From: Verrucomicrobiota bacterium
GTDB taxonomy: Bacteria; Verrucomicrobiota; Verrucomicrobiia; Opitutales; UBA953
Reading direction: 5' to 3'
Assembly: GCA_026397955.1 (NCBI GenBank)
Contig: JAPLTV010000032.1
Coordinates: 1-64,000, forward strand
Length of the DNA stretch: 64,000 bases
The position numbers and the translations under genes are program-made. The notes under the pieces were generated by a model. It ran no database searches. It was not told the DNA's origin and saw only the letters and a program-made list of their open reading frames with translations. The number at the start of each line of letters is the position of its first letter. Positions within the stretch are counted from its first letter, which is position 1. Positions 56,307 to 64,000 of this stretch are shown one piece after another.

Positions 56307-56855
56307 ATGTCCCAGCTCGTCGGCAAGCGCATCACCCTCGGTATCACCGGATCCATCGCCGCTTACAAAGCCGCGGACCTGACCTCCCAACTGGTCAAGT
56401 ATGGCGCCGAGGTCCAGGTGGTCATGACGAAGGGTGCAACCCAGTTCATCACCCCGATGACGCTACAGGTCCTCTCGCGCCGCCCAGTGGCTTTCGACCT
56501 TTGGGCCGAGGGCGCTAACTCCATCCCGGGTCACATCGAAATCGCCGATTCCTCTGACCTTCTCCTGGTCGCCCCGCTGACCGCCCATGTGATGGCCGAG
56601 TTCGCCCACGGCCTCGCCCCCGACCTACTGACGAGCGTATACCTCGCGACGCGTGGCCCAGTCCTCCTTTGCCCGGCGATGAACGGTAAGATGTACGAGC
56701 ACGCCGCGACTCAGGCCAACCTGAAGACCCTCCGCTCCCGCGGCCACGCAATCGTCGAGCCGGCCGAAGGTATGCTGGCCTGCGGTTACGAAGGTATCGG
56801 CAAGCTCGCGCCGGTCGACGAGATCGTCAGCCGCGTGCTTTCGATTCTGGGCTAA
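56307..56855 (+). CDS. coaC: Phosphopantothenoylcysteine decarboxylase
   Basis: 182 residues. FMN enzyme of coenzyme A synthesis, here without the fused CoaB ligase usually found in bacterial CoaBC/Dfp. Motifs GITGSIAAYKAADL, GHIEIADSSDLLLVAP with the active-site His and LLCPAMNGKMYEH (PxMNxxM). Start at ATG 56307. A separate coaB must exist elsewhere. queG begins five bases after the stop. Confidence 0.9.
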   Translation: MSQLVGKRITLGITGSIAAYKAADLTSQLVKYGAEVQVVMTKGATQFITPMTLQVLSRRPVAFDLWAEGANSIPGHIEIADSSDLLLVAPLTAHVMAEFAHGLAPDLLTSVYLATRGPVLLCPAMNGKMYEHAATQANLKTLRSRGHAIVEPAEGMLACGYEGIGKLAPVDEIVSRVLSILG

Positions 56856-56860
56856 GCCCA

Positions 56861-57868
56861 ATGGACCCGCGCGCCCTCCGCCAGCAACTCGAGGTTTCGG
56901 CGAAGGCGCTGGGCTTTGATGCGTTCGGCGTCGCACCCGTCGAGGTCGATGTCCGCGCCGACTATTTTAAGAAGTGGATCGCCGACGGCATGCACGGCGA
57001 CATGGCCTGGCTGGCCCGTAATCCCGATCGCCGGACCGACGCCCGTAAGGTCATGCCCGAGGCCCGCAGTCTCGTGGTGGTCGGCCTCAACTATTACCAG
57101 CCGCATCCACCGGCGGGCTACCGCATCGCGAAATACGCTCTCGGAGCCGACTACCACGAAGTGATCCTCGAGCGCCTGAAGCAGCTCTGCGAGGTGATGC
57201 GCGACCTTGGCGGTGAGCAGAAGCCGTACGTCGATACCGGTCCGGTGCTCGAAAAGCCCGTCGCGGCCGCCGCCGGTCTTGGCTGGCAGGGCAAGAGCAC
57301 GATTCTCATTCACCGCGGCGCCGGGACCTGGCTTTTCCTCGGCGTCATCCTGACCACCCTGGAGCTCGAGGTTTCCGCCGCCAAGGAGCCCGACCGCTGT
57401 GGCACGTGTACCCGCTGCATCGACGCCTGTCCGACGGCTGCGATCATCGCTCCCTATAAATTAGATGCCCGCAAGTGCCTGGCGTACCTCACCATCGAGC
57501 ACAAGGGCGCCATCCCCGTCGAATACCGCGAAGCCCTCGGCAATCGTGTGTTCGGCTGCGACGACTGCCTCGATGTCTGCCCGTGGAACAAGTGGGCCGT
57601 CGCCACCCGTGAAGCCCATTTCGCCCCGCGCCCACATCCGCCGCTCCGTGAGACGCTGGCCTGGACGGACGAACAGTTCCTCGCGCACTTTAAGGGAACG
57701 CCGGTCGAACGCCTCGGACTTGCCCGCTGGCGCCGCAACGCACTCACGGTCTTGGGTAACGTCGGGGAGCGTGCCGACCTTCCCGCCGCTGAGGCGCTCC
57801 TCGGGTCCGCCGATCCGATGGTCGCGGAACACGCTGCCTGGTCCGTCGCTCGTCTGCGCACCCGCTGA
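56861..57868 (+). CDS. queG: Epoxyqueuosine reductase
   Basis: 335 residues. Last step of queuosine synthesis in tRNA; cobalamin and two [4Fe-4S] clusters. Cysteine motifs CGTCTRCIDACPT (about 183) and GCDDCLDVCPWNKW (about 230) are complete; YVDTGPVLEKPVAAAAGLGWQGKST (in parts) is the cobalamin/active-site region. The final 60 residues are the HEAT-like tail seen in the family. It follows coaC in one operon. Confidence 0.95.
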   Translation: MDPRALRQQLEVSAKALGFDAFGVAPVEVDVRADYFKKWIADGMHGDMAWLARNPDRRTDARKVMPEARSLVVVGLNYYQPHPPAGYRIAKYALGADYHEVILERLKQLCEVMRDLGGEQKPYVDTGPVLEKPVAAAAGLGWQGKSTILIHRGAGTWLFLGVILTTLELEVSAAKEPDRCGTCTRCIDACPTAAIIAPYKLDARKCLAYLTIEHKGAIPVEYREALGNRVFGCDDCLDVCPWNKWAVATREAHFAPRPHPPLRETLAWTDEQFLAHFKGTPVERLGLARWRRNALTVLGNVGERADLPAAEALLGSADPMVAEHAAWSVARLRTR

Positions 57869-57903
57869 ACCTACGGGTTGCCTCGGCCGACTGGGTTGTC
57901 CTA

Positions 57904-58443
57904 ATGGATGGCGTGACCCTCGCCCAAGCCTACTACGCGCTCGCCGCCTTCCTCCTCCTGGCTGGCTGGCTCATCGTCACCGACGCGCCGGTCCTGCGTT
58001 CTTTCCGTCGCTCGAAGACCGCCACGTATTTTCTCGGCCTCGTCGCCATCGCCTGGTTTGGCTGGTGGCTGATGAACATTCCTGAAGCCGATCTCGCCGG
58101 CCTGCCGCGCATGCCAGTGGTCGCCGGCTTCATCGGCGCCAGCTTCCTGACGTTTATTTATATGCCGGACTTCCTGTCGGTCCGCGCACTGGGAGTCATT
58201 ATGCTCTTCCTCGCACGCCACGCCTTGGATGCCGGCTATCGCCAGCTTCCTTATAGCTTGCTCGATGCCTCGGTGAGCTACGGCGTGCTCATCCTCTTCG
58301 GCTTCTGGTGGGCCTGCTCGCCGCCGGTCTTCTGCCGCCAGTGTGACTGGGTCCTCGCCACAGAGGGTCGCCGCAAGGTTGTCGGCGGCCTGAGCCTCCT
58401 GCTGGCCGTCGCGTGCGTCGTCCAGTCCTTCCGCCTCGCGTGA
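57904..58443 (+). CDS. Membrane protein of unknown function
   Basis: 179 residues with five or six membrane helices (first LAAFLLLAGWLIV). CSPPVFCRQCDW near residue 140 has a cysteine cluster, possibly a metal site. No family recognised. Its stop overlaps the gmk GTG (GTGA), so the two are linked in translation. Confidence 0.7.
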   Translation: MDGVTLAQAYYALAAFLLLAGWLIVTDAPVLRSFRRSKTATYFLGLVAIAWFGWWLMNIPEADLAGLPRMPVVAGFIGASFLTFIYMPDFLSVRALGVIMLFLARHALDAGYRQLPYSLLDASVSYGVLILFGFWWACSPPVFCRQCDWVLATEGRRKVVGGLSLLLAVACVVQSFRLA

Positions 58444-59033
58444 GCCGCGCCCTGCTCATCGTCGTCTCGGGTCCTGCCGGCAGCGGCAAGACCACGCTCT
58501 GTTCCCGGCTGACGGAAGCCTATCCTCGAGCGATCCGTCGGGTGATCACTTGTACGACCCGCGCCCCGCGCGCCGGCGAGACCGACGGCGTGGACTACCA
58601 TTTCCTGACGCGCAGCAACTTCGAGGAGCAGGTCGCCTCCGGCGTCTTCCTCGAGCACGCTACCGTGCACGGCAATCTTTACGGCCCGCGGGCGGCCGAC
58701 GTGGCCACTCACCTGGGTGCCGGTTTCGATGCGCTGTTGAATGTCGACGTCCAAGGTGCCGCCACGATCCGCGCCAAGGGCGCCGCTGACCCTCGCCTCG
58801 CTGCCGCGCTCGTCACGGTCTTCATCCGCGTGAGTGATCACGCCGAACTGCTTCGGCGTCTCACTGGCCGCGGCACCGACCCGGCTGATGAGATCGCCCG
58901 TCGCGTCGCCGCCGCCGAAGAGGAGATCCGCCACGCGGGCTCCTACCAGCACGTGATTGAGAGCGGTAGCCGCGAAGCCGACTTCACCGCCCTGCAAAGC
59001 ATCTACCTTGCCGAGAAGGCCCGTCGCCCATGA
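58440..59033 (+). CDS. gmk: Guanylate kinase
   Basis: 197 residues from a GTG overlapping the previous stop. GMP to GDP. P-loop SGPAGSGKTTLCSRL, GMP-binding RRVITCTTRAPRAGETDGVDYHF (in part: CTTRAPR, DGVDYHF), and RLTGRGTDPADEIARR lid. Length is normal. Its stop overlaps the polX ATG. Confidence 0.96.
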   Translation: MSRALLIVVSGPAGSGKTTLCSRLTEAYPRAIRRVITCTTRAPRAGETDGVDYHFLTRSNFEEQVASGVFLEHATVHGNLYGPRAADVATHLGAGFDALLNVDVQGAATIRAKGAADPRLAAALVTVFIRVSDHAELLRRLTGRGTDPADEIARRVAAAEEEIRHAGSYQHVIESGSREADFTALQSIYLAEKARRP

Positions 59034-60754
59034 TGGAGAAGAATGACATCGCATCCGTCCTCGACGAGATCGCCACGTTCATGGAGCTGACCGGGGAGAA
59101 CCCGTTCAAGATCCGTGCGTACTCGGCCGGCGCTCGCATCCTCGAGAATATGACCGAGGACCTCGGCGAGCTCATCGATAGCGGCAAGCTCGCCGATATC
59201 CCGGGCCTGGGCGAAGCACTGGTCGACAAGATTACGACGCTCCGTCGCGACGGCGTCCTGCCTTTTCACCAGAAGCTCAAGGCTTCCATCCCCGCCGGAC
59301 TTCTCGAGGTGATGCAGATTCCTGGCCTCGGCCCGAAGAAGGTCCGCGCGCTCTGGACGCTGCTCGCGGTTGAAGACCTCGCGAAGCTCAAGGAGGTCTG
59401 CGAATCCGGCGCCGTCGCTGAGCTCAAGGGCTTCGGGGAGAAGACCCAGGAGAAAATTCTCGAAGGGATTAAGAACCGCATCGCCTACGGTAAGCGTCAC
59501 CGCTGGTACGAAGCCGCCGCCATCGCCGAGCCGATTCTCGCCGGCCTGCGCGCGCTGCCTCAGGTCTCGCTCGCTGAATCCGCCGGCTCCCTCCGTCGTG
59601 CCCGCGAAACGGTCGGCGACCTCGACTTCCTCGTGGCCTCGTCGGAGCCCAAGCCGATCATGGATTGGTTCGTCGCCTATCCGGGGGTCAAGGAGGTCAC
59701 CGCCCACGGCGAGACGAAGTCCAGCGTGCGGTTCGAGAATGGCCTGCAGGCCGATCTGCGCGTCGTGCCGGCCGAGCAGTTCTATTTCGCGCTCCATCAC
59801 TTCACCGGCTCCAAGGAGCATAACGTCGCCATGCGCCACCGTGCGCTCGGCCGCGGGCTCAGCATGAGCGAGTGGGGCTTTAAGTCTGTCGACGAGAAGT
59901 CCGTCGCCCCTGGTGCTACGAGCGAAGAAGAAGTCTTCCGCGCGCTTGGTTTACCATGGATCCCGCCCGAACTCCGCGAGGGCAACGGCGAGATCGATGC
60001 CGCCGAAGCCGGCAAACTGCCGAAGCTCGTCCAGTTCTCCGACTTGCGCGGCGTCTTTCATAATCATACGACGGAATCCGACGGCGACCATACGCTCGAC
60101 CAGATGGCGGCCGCCGCGGAAGCCCACGGTTGGGAATACCTCGGCATCTCCGATCACTCGAAGTCCAGTTTCCAGGCCGGCGGTCTCGACGAGGCTCGCC
60201 TGGAGAAGCAGCTCGAGGATATCGCCAAGCTCAATGCCTCGAAGAAGTATCGCGTGCGCGTACTCTCCGGCAGCGAAGTCGACATCCTCAAAGACGGCAC
60301 GCTCGACTTCACGGACGACGTACTCGCTCGCTTGGACTTCGTCGTGGCCTCGGTGCACAACCTCTTCACCTTGGATCGCGAGGCCCAGACGGCGCGCATC
60401 ATCAAGGCCGTCGAGAGCGAGCACGTCGACATGATCGGCCATCTCACCGGCCGCCTCCTCAACAAGCGTGAGCCTTACGACGTTGATATCGCCAAGGTCA
60501 TCGATGCCGCCGCGGCTAACGACACGATCATCGAGCTTAACGCCAACCCGTGGCGCCTCGACCTCGACTGGCGCTGGTGGCGCCGCGCGGCCGAGAAGGG
60601 CGTGCTGTGCTCCATCAATCCGGACGCGCATGACATCGACCAGCTGGCCTTCGCCGCCCATGGTGTGCGTATCGCTCGCAAGGGCTGGCTGACGCCGGAG
60701 CAGGTGCTCAATACGCGTTCGTTGCCGGAAGTGCTGTCCTGGCTCGGTCGGTGA
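59030..60754 (+). CDS. polX: DNA polymerase X family / PHP-domain protein
   Basis: 574 residues. N-terminal helix-hairpin-helix ([12 protein letters not shown]), a PolX palm with the catalytic pair in GDLDFLVAS and [14 protein letters not shown], then a C-terminal PHP domain with [27 protein letters not shown] and final NPDAHDIDQ. PolX enzymes are repair polymerases; the PHP part is a 3'-5' exonuclease or AP-endonuclease in Bacillus and Deinococcus. Start overlaps gmk (ATGA). Confidence 0.94.
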   Translation: MMEKNDIASVLDEIATFMELTGENPFKIRAYSAGARILENMTEDLGELIDSGKLADIPGLGEALVDKITTLRRDGVLPFHQKLKASIPAGLLEVMQIPGLGPKKVRALWTLLAVEDLAKLKEVCESGAVAELKGFGEKTQEKILEGIKNRIAYGKRHRWYEAAAIAEPILAGLRALPQVSLAESAGSLRRARETVGDLDFLVASSEPKPIMDWFVAYPGVKEVTAHGETKSSVRFENGLQADLRVVPAEQFYFALHHFTGSKEHNVAMRHRALGRGLSMSEWGFKSVDEKSVAPGATSEEEVFRALGLPWIPPELREGNGEIDAAEAGKLPKLVQFSDLRGVFHNHTTESDGDHTLDQMAAAAEAHGWEYLGISDHSKSSFQAGGLDEARLEKQLEDIAKLNASKKYRVRVLSGSEVDILKDGTLDFTDDVLARLDFVVASVHNLFTLDREAQTARIIKAVESEHVDMIGHLTGRLLNKREPYDVDIAKVIDAAAANDTIIELNANPWRLDLDWRWWRRAAEKGVLCSINPDAHDIDQLAFAAHGVRIARKGWLTPEQVLNTRSLPEVLSWLGR

Positions 60755-60803
60755 GCACTCCTTACGGCTCGCCCTGAGGGCGCGGCCCGTCCTATCCTGC
60801 CGC

Positions 60804-61598
60804 ATGCTGCACGATAAGCGCCGTCTGCTCCTCATCGCCGGACCTTGCTCCCTCGAATCGGAGTCCAATTGCCGGACCGTCGCCACGGAGCTCAAGGCCC
60901 TGGCCGCCCGCTATCCGGAGCTGAACATCATCTTCAAGGGATCTTACGATAAGGCTAACCGCACCTCGCTCGGCGGCGACCGCGGTCCCGGCCTGCAGGC
61001 CGGCCTCGATCTCCTCGCGATGGTGAAGAAGGATTACGGATTCAACGTGCTCACCGATATCCATGGCCCGGAGCAGTGCGAAGCAGTTGGTAAGGTCGTC
61101 GACGTGCTCCAGATCCCCGCGTTCATGTGCCGCCAGACCGACCTCCTCGTCGCGGCCGCCAAGACCAGCAAGGTCGTCAACGTGAAGAAGGGCCAGTTCC
61201 TTTCCCCGTTCGAGATGCGTTTCGTCGTCGATAAGCTCGAAGGCGCCAAGGCTGCTGAGATCTGGCAGACCGACCGCGGCACGACTTTCGGCTACCAGAA
61301 CCTCGTCGTCGACATGCGCTCCTTCCCGATTATGGCTGGCTTCGGACATCCGACGATCATGGACGCCACGCACGCGGTCCAGCTCCCAGGCGCCGCCGGC
61401 GGTTCTTCCGGTGGCCAGCGCGAATACGTCCCGGTCCTCGCCAAGGCGGCCCTCGCCGCAGGCGCCGATGGTCTCTTCATGGAGACGCATCCGGATCCGA
61501 AGAAGGCCATCTCCGACGGTCCTTCGCAGGTGCCCCTCTCGGAATTCCCGGCGCTCGTCGAAGCTTGCCTGCGCGTCTGGAAAGCCGTCCGCGCCTAA
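60804..61598 (+). CDS. kdsA: 3-deoxy-8-phosphooctulonate (KDO8P) synthase
   Basis: 264 residues. Condenses PEP with arabinose 5-phosphate to give KDO8P, for lipopolysaccharide core. Motifs: [38 protein letters not shown] and the metal-site [22 protein letters not shown]. The Asp/His/Cys metal ligands suggest the metal-independent or -dependent class cannot be decided here. Its end overlaps the menE end by four bases, tail to tail. Confidence 0.96.
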   Translation: MLHDKRRLLLIAGPCSLESESNCRTVATELKALAARYPELNIIFKGSYDKANRTSLGGDRGPGLQAGLDLLAMVKKDYGFNVLTDIHGPEQCEAVGKVVDVLQIPAFMCRQTDLLVAAAKTSKVVNVKKGQFLSPFEMRFVVDKLEGAKAAEIWQTDRGTTFGYQNLVVDMRSFPIMAGFGHPTIMDATHAVQLPGAAGGSSGGQREYVPVLAKAALAAGADGLFMETHPDPKKAISDGPSQVPLSEFPALVEACLRVWKAVRA

Positions 61599-62800
61599 GC
61601 GGTCAGCTTCGCGATCGCTTCCCGGTCCGGCTTGCCGCTGGCATTCGTCGGCATGCTTGGAACGAAAACGTAGCGCCGCGGACGTGCCGCCGGCTCGAGC
61701 GCCTCGCAGGCCATGCGCAGCGCGCTTTCGGCGGACTCGGGACCGATGACGCAGGCGGTGACGACTTCGCCCCAGCGTGCGTCGACCATGCCGAGCACGA
61801 GTGCTTCCTTCACCAGGCCAGTAGACAATAGGGCCTGCTCGACGCGTGCGGGATCCACCTTCTCGCCGCCGGTGATGATCACGCGATCGGCGCGGCCGGA
61901 AATCTTGACGCTGCCATCGGCGGAGACGTCGCCGCGATCGCCGCTCACCCACGGGCTTTCGAGCGGCGCGTCTGGCCATAGCCCAATGCCGAGTGCCGAA
62001 GTGGCGATCGTGATGACGCCGTCGGCGTTCGTCGCGAAGATCACGCCAGGCAGGGGAGTGCCGCGCACGGATTCACCCGACCAGATTTTTTCCGGCGGAC
62101 AGAGCGCGCAGGCCGCTGCGGTCTCCGTCGATCCATAGGTGAGGAAGACGGGTAGCCGCCGAGAATGTATTTCGGCGAGTAATGGCGTCGGCACGGACGA
62201 GCCGCCGAGCAGGATCACATCGAAAGCGCGCAACCAGGCTTCGCCGTCGGCGCGCGCGAGCAGCCGCGATAGCTGTGCGGGGACCAGTGAGATGATTTTC
62301 GTGCCCGGAGTGGGAAGGTCGACGGATGGCAGGGCGGCGCGCTCTTCGAAGCGACCATCGATGACTTGGTGCTGTCCGCCGGTGACCCGCGCGCGGATCG
62401 CGGGCATGAAGCCGCTCACGTGCCAGGGCGGGGTGCAGGTCACGCCGTGGAGGATCGGTGAGAGGCCGCGGGCGACGAGCGCGTCACGCAGGCCGAGCGC
62501 CGCGGCGCGGAGGGTTTCTCCAGAATGGATGACGAACTTTATTTTACCGCCGGTGCCGCCAGTCGGAATCATCACGCGCCCGCGCCAGTTCTTCGGCCAA
62601 TCGCAGGTGCCGAGGCCGCGTGGCTCGGGGGCCTTTCCTTTGACAAGCGTGCCGCGTGGAATCTGGCGAGCGGCTTCGGCGAGATCATGTTCGGACCAGC
62701 GCGCGTTGCCCAGGAACACCGGTAAGCCGGCGTCATGCGCTTGCAGGGCTTCCTGTAGGTGCGCGGCATGATCCGCGTGGAAGACCGCGACGGCGCTCAT
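61595..62800 (-). CDS. menE: o-Succinylbenzoate-CoA ligase
   Basis: 401 residues from the ATG overlapping the menC stop. Adenylating enzyme of menaquinone synthesis. ANL motifs: [12 protein letters not shown] (A3-type phosphate loop), [10 protein letters not shown] and [31 protein letters not shown], end [11 protein letters not shown] with the C-terminal lysine. Short for the family (about 450-480), the N-terminus being trimmed. Paired with menC, as in many menaquinone clusters; menB, menD and menF are not in the window. Confidence 0.88.
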   Translation of the reverse strand: MSAVAVFHADHAAHLQEALQAHDAGLPVFLGNARWSEHDLAEAARQIPRGTLVKGKAPEPRGLGTCDWPKNWRGRVMIPTGGTGGKIKFVIHSGETLRAAALGLRDALVARGLSPILHGVTCTPPWHVSGFMPAIRARVTGGQHQVIDGRFEERAALPSVDLPTPGTKIISLVPAQLSRLLARADGEAWLRAFDVILLGGSSVPTPLLAEIHSRRLPVFLTYGSTETAAACALCPPEKIWSGESVRGTPLPGVIFATNADGVITIATSALGIGLWPDAPLESPWVSGDRGDVSADGSVKISGRADRVIITGGEKVDPARVEQALLSTGLVKEALVLGMVDARWGEVVTACVIGPESAESALRMACEALEPAARPRRYVFVPSMPTNASGKPDREAIAKLTA

Positions 62801-63738
62801 GTTAGGTCGTGCCAGAAGGTCGCCCAATCGTAGCCCGGCAGGCCGCTTGCGGCCGGACCGTGCGCATGTCGATCACGTCCGTCGCTTTCGAAACGCCCGA
62901 GCGTATCGAAGCCCACCGTCCCAGCGGACGCGTCTTGTGCGGCCAGCCAGAGCGCGCCTTGTCGGCCGATGGCGGTCTCGAAGCAGGAAGAATAGACGAC
63001 TTCGCCCGCATGCGTCGCTCGCCACGCCAGCAGGTCCTCCCAATCTCCGGCGAGCAAAGGCTTCACGACAATCGTTCCGCTCCAGTCGACTCCGCCCGGA
63101 GTGAGGAAGGATTCGTCGAGCGCGATCTTGTCGGGCCCGAGCGAAGCATAGCCCGGGTGCCCGACGGGCAGAGGTTGTTCGAGGAATTCGATCTGCGCCT
63201 GCATGCGCGCGAACTCGGTCCAGCGCCGCGCCGCTTGGAGATCCAGCGAGCCGTTGGCATCCAGACGAAGGCGACCTTGGAAGCGGCTCATGACTCCGTG
63301 GATGGATTCTTCGGAAGTCTCCGGCGAGATTTTGACCTTTAGCGTCTTGAAACCAGCGGCGACTTTTGCGTCGGTCTCCATCACCGAAAGCGTCATGAGT
63401 CCGGCACAGGGCAGGCTGCCGCCGAATCCGGCGATTTTATCCCAAAGGCGGCAGCTGGAGAGTGCTGAGGAGAGACAGGGTAGCGACGTGGGCGAGGCGT
63501 CGACGGCAGCGATCAGGTGGGGAAGGTTTCCTTGGGCTGAGCGGAGGAATTCCAGGGCCTGTTCCACGGACTCGGTTGGGAAGCCGGGCCACGGGGCGAT
63601 TTCGCCGTACCCGGTGCCCTGGTCCGATTGGGTCCGCAGGATGATGCGATCCACGCTGTCGACGGCACCAGCGCCGGTCGTCACCGGCGAGCGCAGTCGT
63701 CGGCGGACGCGTTTGAAGTCGAAATAACCGCTGGTCAT
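62797..63738 (-). CDS. menC: o-Succinylbenzoate synthase
   Basis: 313 residues from the ATG at 63738 ([15 protein letters not shown]); an ATG nine codons upstream is less likely. Enolase-superfamily dehydratase of menaquinone synthesis. KxK motif in FKTLKVKIS, metal ligands in [19 protein letters not shown] and ALDESFL, and the last lysine in [11 protein letters not shown]. The surrounding menE supports OSBS rather than another enolase relative. Operon order menC-menE. Confidence 0.9.
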   Translation of the reverse strand: MTSGYFDFKRVRRRLRSPVTTGAGAVDSVDRIILRTQSDQGTGYGEIAPWPGFPTESVEQALEFLRSAQGNLPHLIAAVDASPTSLPCLSSALSSCRLWDKIAGFGGSLPCAGLMTLSVMETDAKVAAGFKTLKVKISPETSEESIHGVMSRFQGRLRLDANGSLDLQAARRWTEFARMQAQIEFLEQPLPVGHPGYASLGPDKIALDESFLTPGGVDWSGTIVVKPLLAGDWEDLLAWRATHAGEVVYSSCFETAIGRQGALWLAAQDASAGTVGFDTLGRFESDGRDRHAHGPAASGLPGYDWATFWHDLT

Positions 63739-63783
63739 GGGGCGAATAGACGGCAATCCGGACAAACTCGCAAAATCAATTTG

Positions 63784-63815
63784 CCACCCCTTGGGGGGGT
63801 GCCTAACACCCTTTT
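63784..63815 (+). promoter_or_regulatory. Possible attenuator-like double hairpin before guaB
   Basis: CACCCC (63785-63790) can pair with GGGGTG (63796-63801); the GGGTG part can instead pair with CACCC (63807-63811), followed by TTTT (63812-63815). The two stems exclude each other, as terminator and antiterminator do. Stems are short (5-6 bp), so this is tentative. Confidence 0.3.
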
Positions 63816-63831
63816 GGGAAACCGACCACTC

Positions 63832-64000
63832 ATGGCCTCCTCGAAATCCAAGGGCCGCGTTTCCCTAGACGAACGCTTTTACCTGTCCGCGGACGAATTC
63901 TTCCCCGCCAACGCCGGACTCGGTTTGACGTATGACGACGTCTCCCTGGCGACCCGCTATTCCGAGGTCCTCCCCCGGATGACCCGCCTCGATTCGTCCC
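63832..64000 (+). CDS. guaB: IMP dehydrogenase, N-terminal start (cut by window edge)
   Basis: First 56 residues only. After a basic start ([12 protein letters not shown]) it reads [19 protein letters not shown], the opening strand of IMPDH (LTFDDVLL...PxxSxVLP). The enzyme makes XMP, the first step from IMP to GMP, and would be the fifth purine gene in the window. GGGAA at 63816-63820 is a possible weak Shine-Dalgarno sequence, about ten bases before the ATG. Confidence 0.85.
   Translation, partial: MASSKSKGRVSLDERFYLSADEFFPANAGLGLTYDDVSLATRYSEVLPRMTRLDSS

Noticed and set aside
60792-61979. 395-codon minus-strand frame opposite kdsA
   Set aside because: Shadow of a well-identified gene; no recognisable domain.

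Overview
The window (64 kb, high GC) looks like chromosomal DNA from a Gram-negative bacterium. KdsA, an outer-membrane porin and a TolC-type efflux system indicate a lipopolysaccharide-bearing outer membrane, and MenC/MenE indicate menaquinone respiration. The long PurF-type amidotransferase, NamZ/DUF1343, DUF5069, the AroA-Cmk fusion and the short GluTR together suggest Verrucomicrobiota (Opitutia-like). That placement is an inference from gene content; no rRNA gene is present.

Left part (1-28 kb). Positions 8094 to 1 (minus strand) form a urea module: porin, urtABCDE transporter, then ureABC, with ureC cut by the window edge. Sigma-54-type promoter motifs lie before the porin and before urtB, and a strong hairpin separates urtA from urtB. 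Then follow an aldo/keto reductase, a Nudix hydrolase, a kinase-like unknown, a long PurF, NamZ, purN, prmA, purE/purK, a CapD/WbpM-type sugar-nucleotide enzyme, an FGE-domain protein, tyrA overlapping an aroA-cmk fusion and plsC, dnaN with DnaA-box-like sites upstream, pssA and a RelE-like protein.

Centre (28.3-33.0 kb). A 4.67-kb integrative element lies exactly inside the P-loop codons of a low-molecular-weight protein tyrosine phosphatase gene. A 13-bp direct repeat at 28327-28339 and 32994-33006 marks its ends. Joining the outer halves at one repeat restores a complete 152-residue phosphatase with the C-x5-R signature. The element carries a divergent tyrosine recombinase, an excisionase-like protein, two unknown proteins, repeated arm-type motifs near both ends and about 1.4 kb of mostly non-coding, repeat-rich DNA. 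This is the most novel item in the window.

Right part (33-64 kb). A thioredoxin-like protein, DUF5069, ccsA-like and hemA, an NtrC-type regulator overlapping a PstS-like protein, tRNA-Gly, phoBR, mnmEG with a parS site inside mnmG and a parS-like site after it, lysA, a cystathionine-synthase-like enzyme, an aquaporin, a DevBCA/TolC-like exporter, gnd, coaC, queG, gmk, polX, kdsA, menCE and the start of guaB. dnaN, mnmE/mnmG and parS in one window suggest, but do not prove, that this lies near the replication origin. Most start codons lack a clear Shine-Dalgarno sequence.
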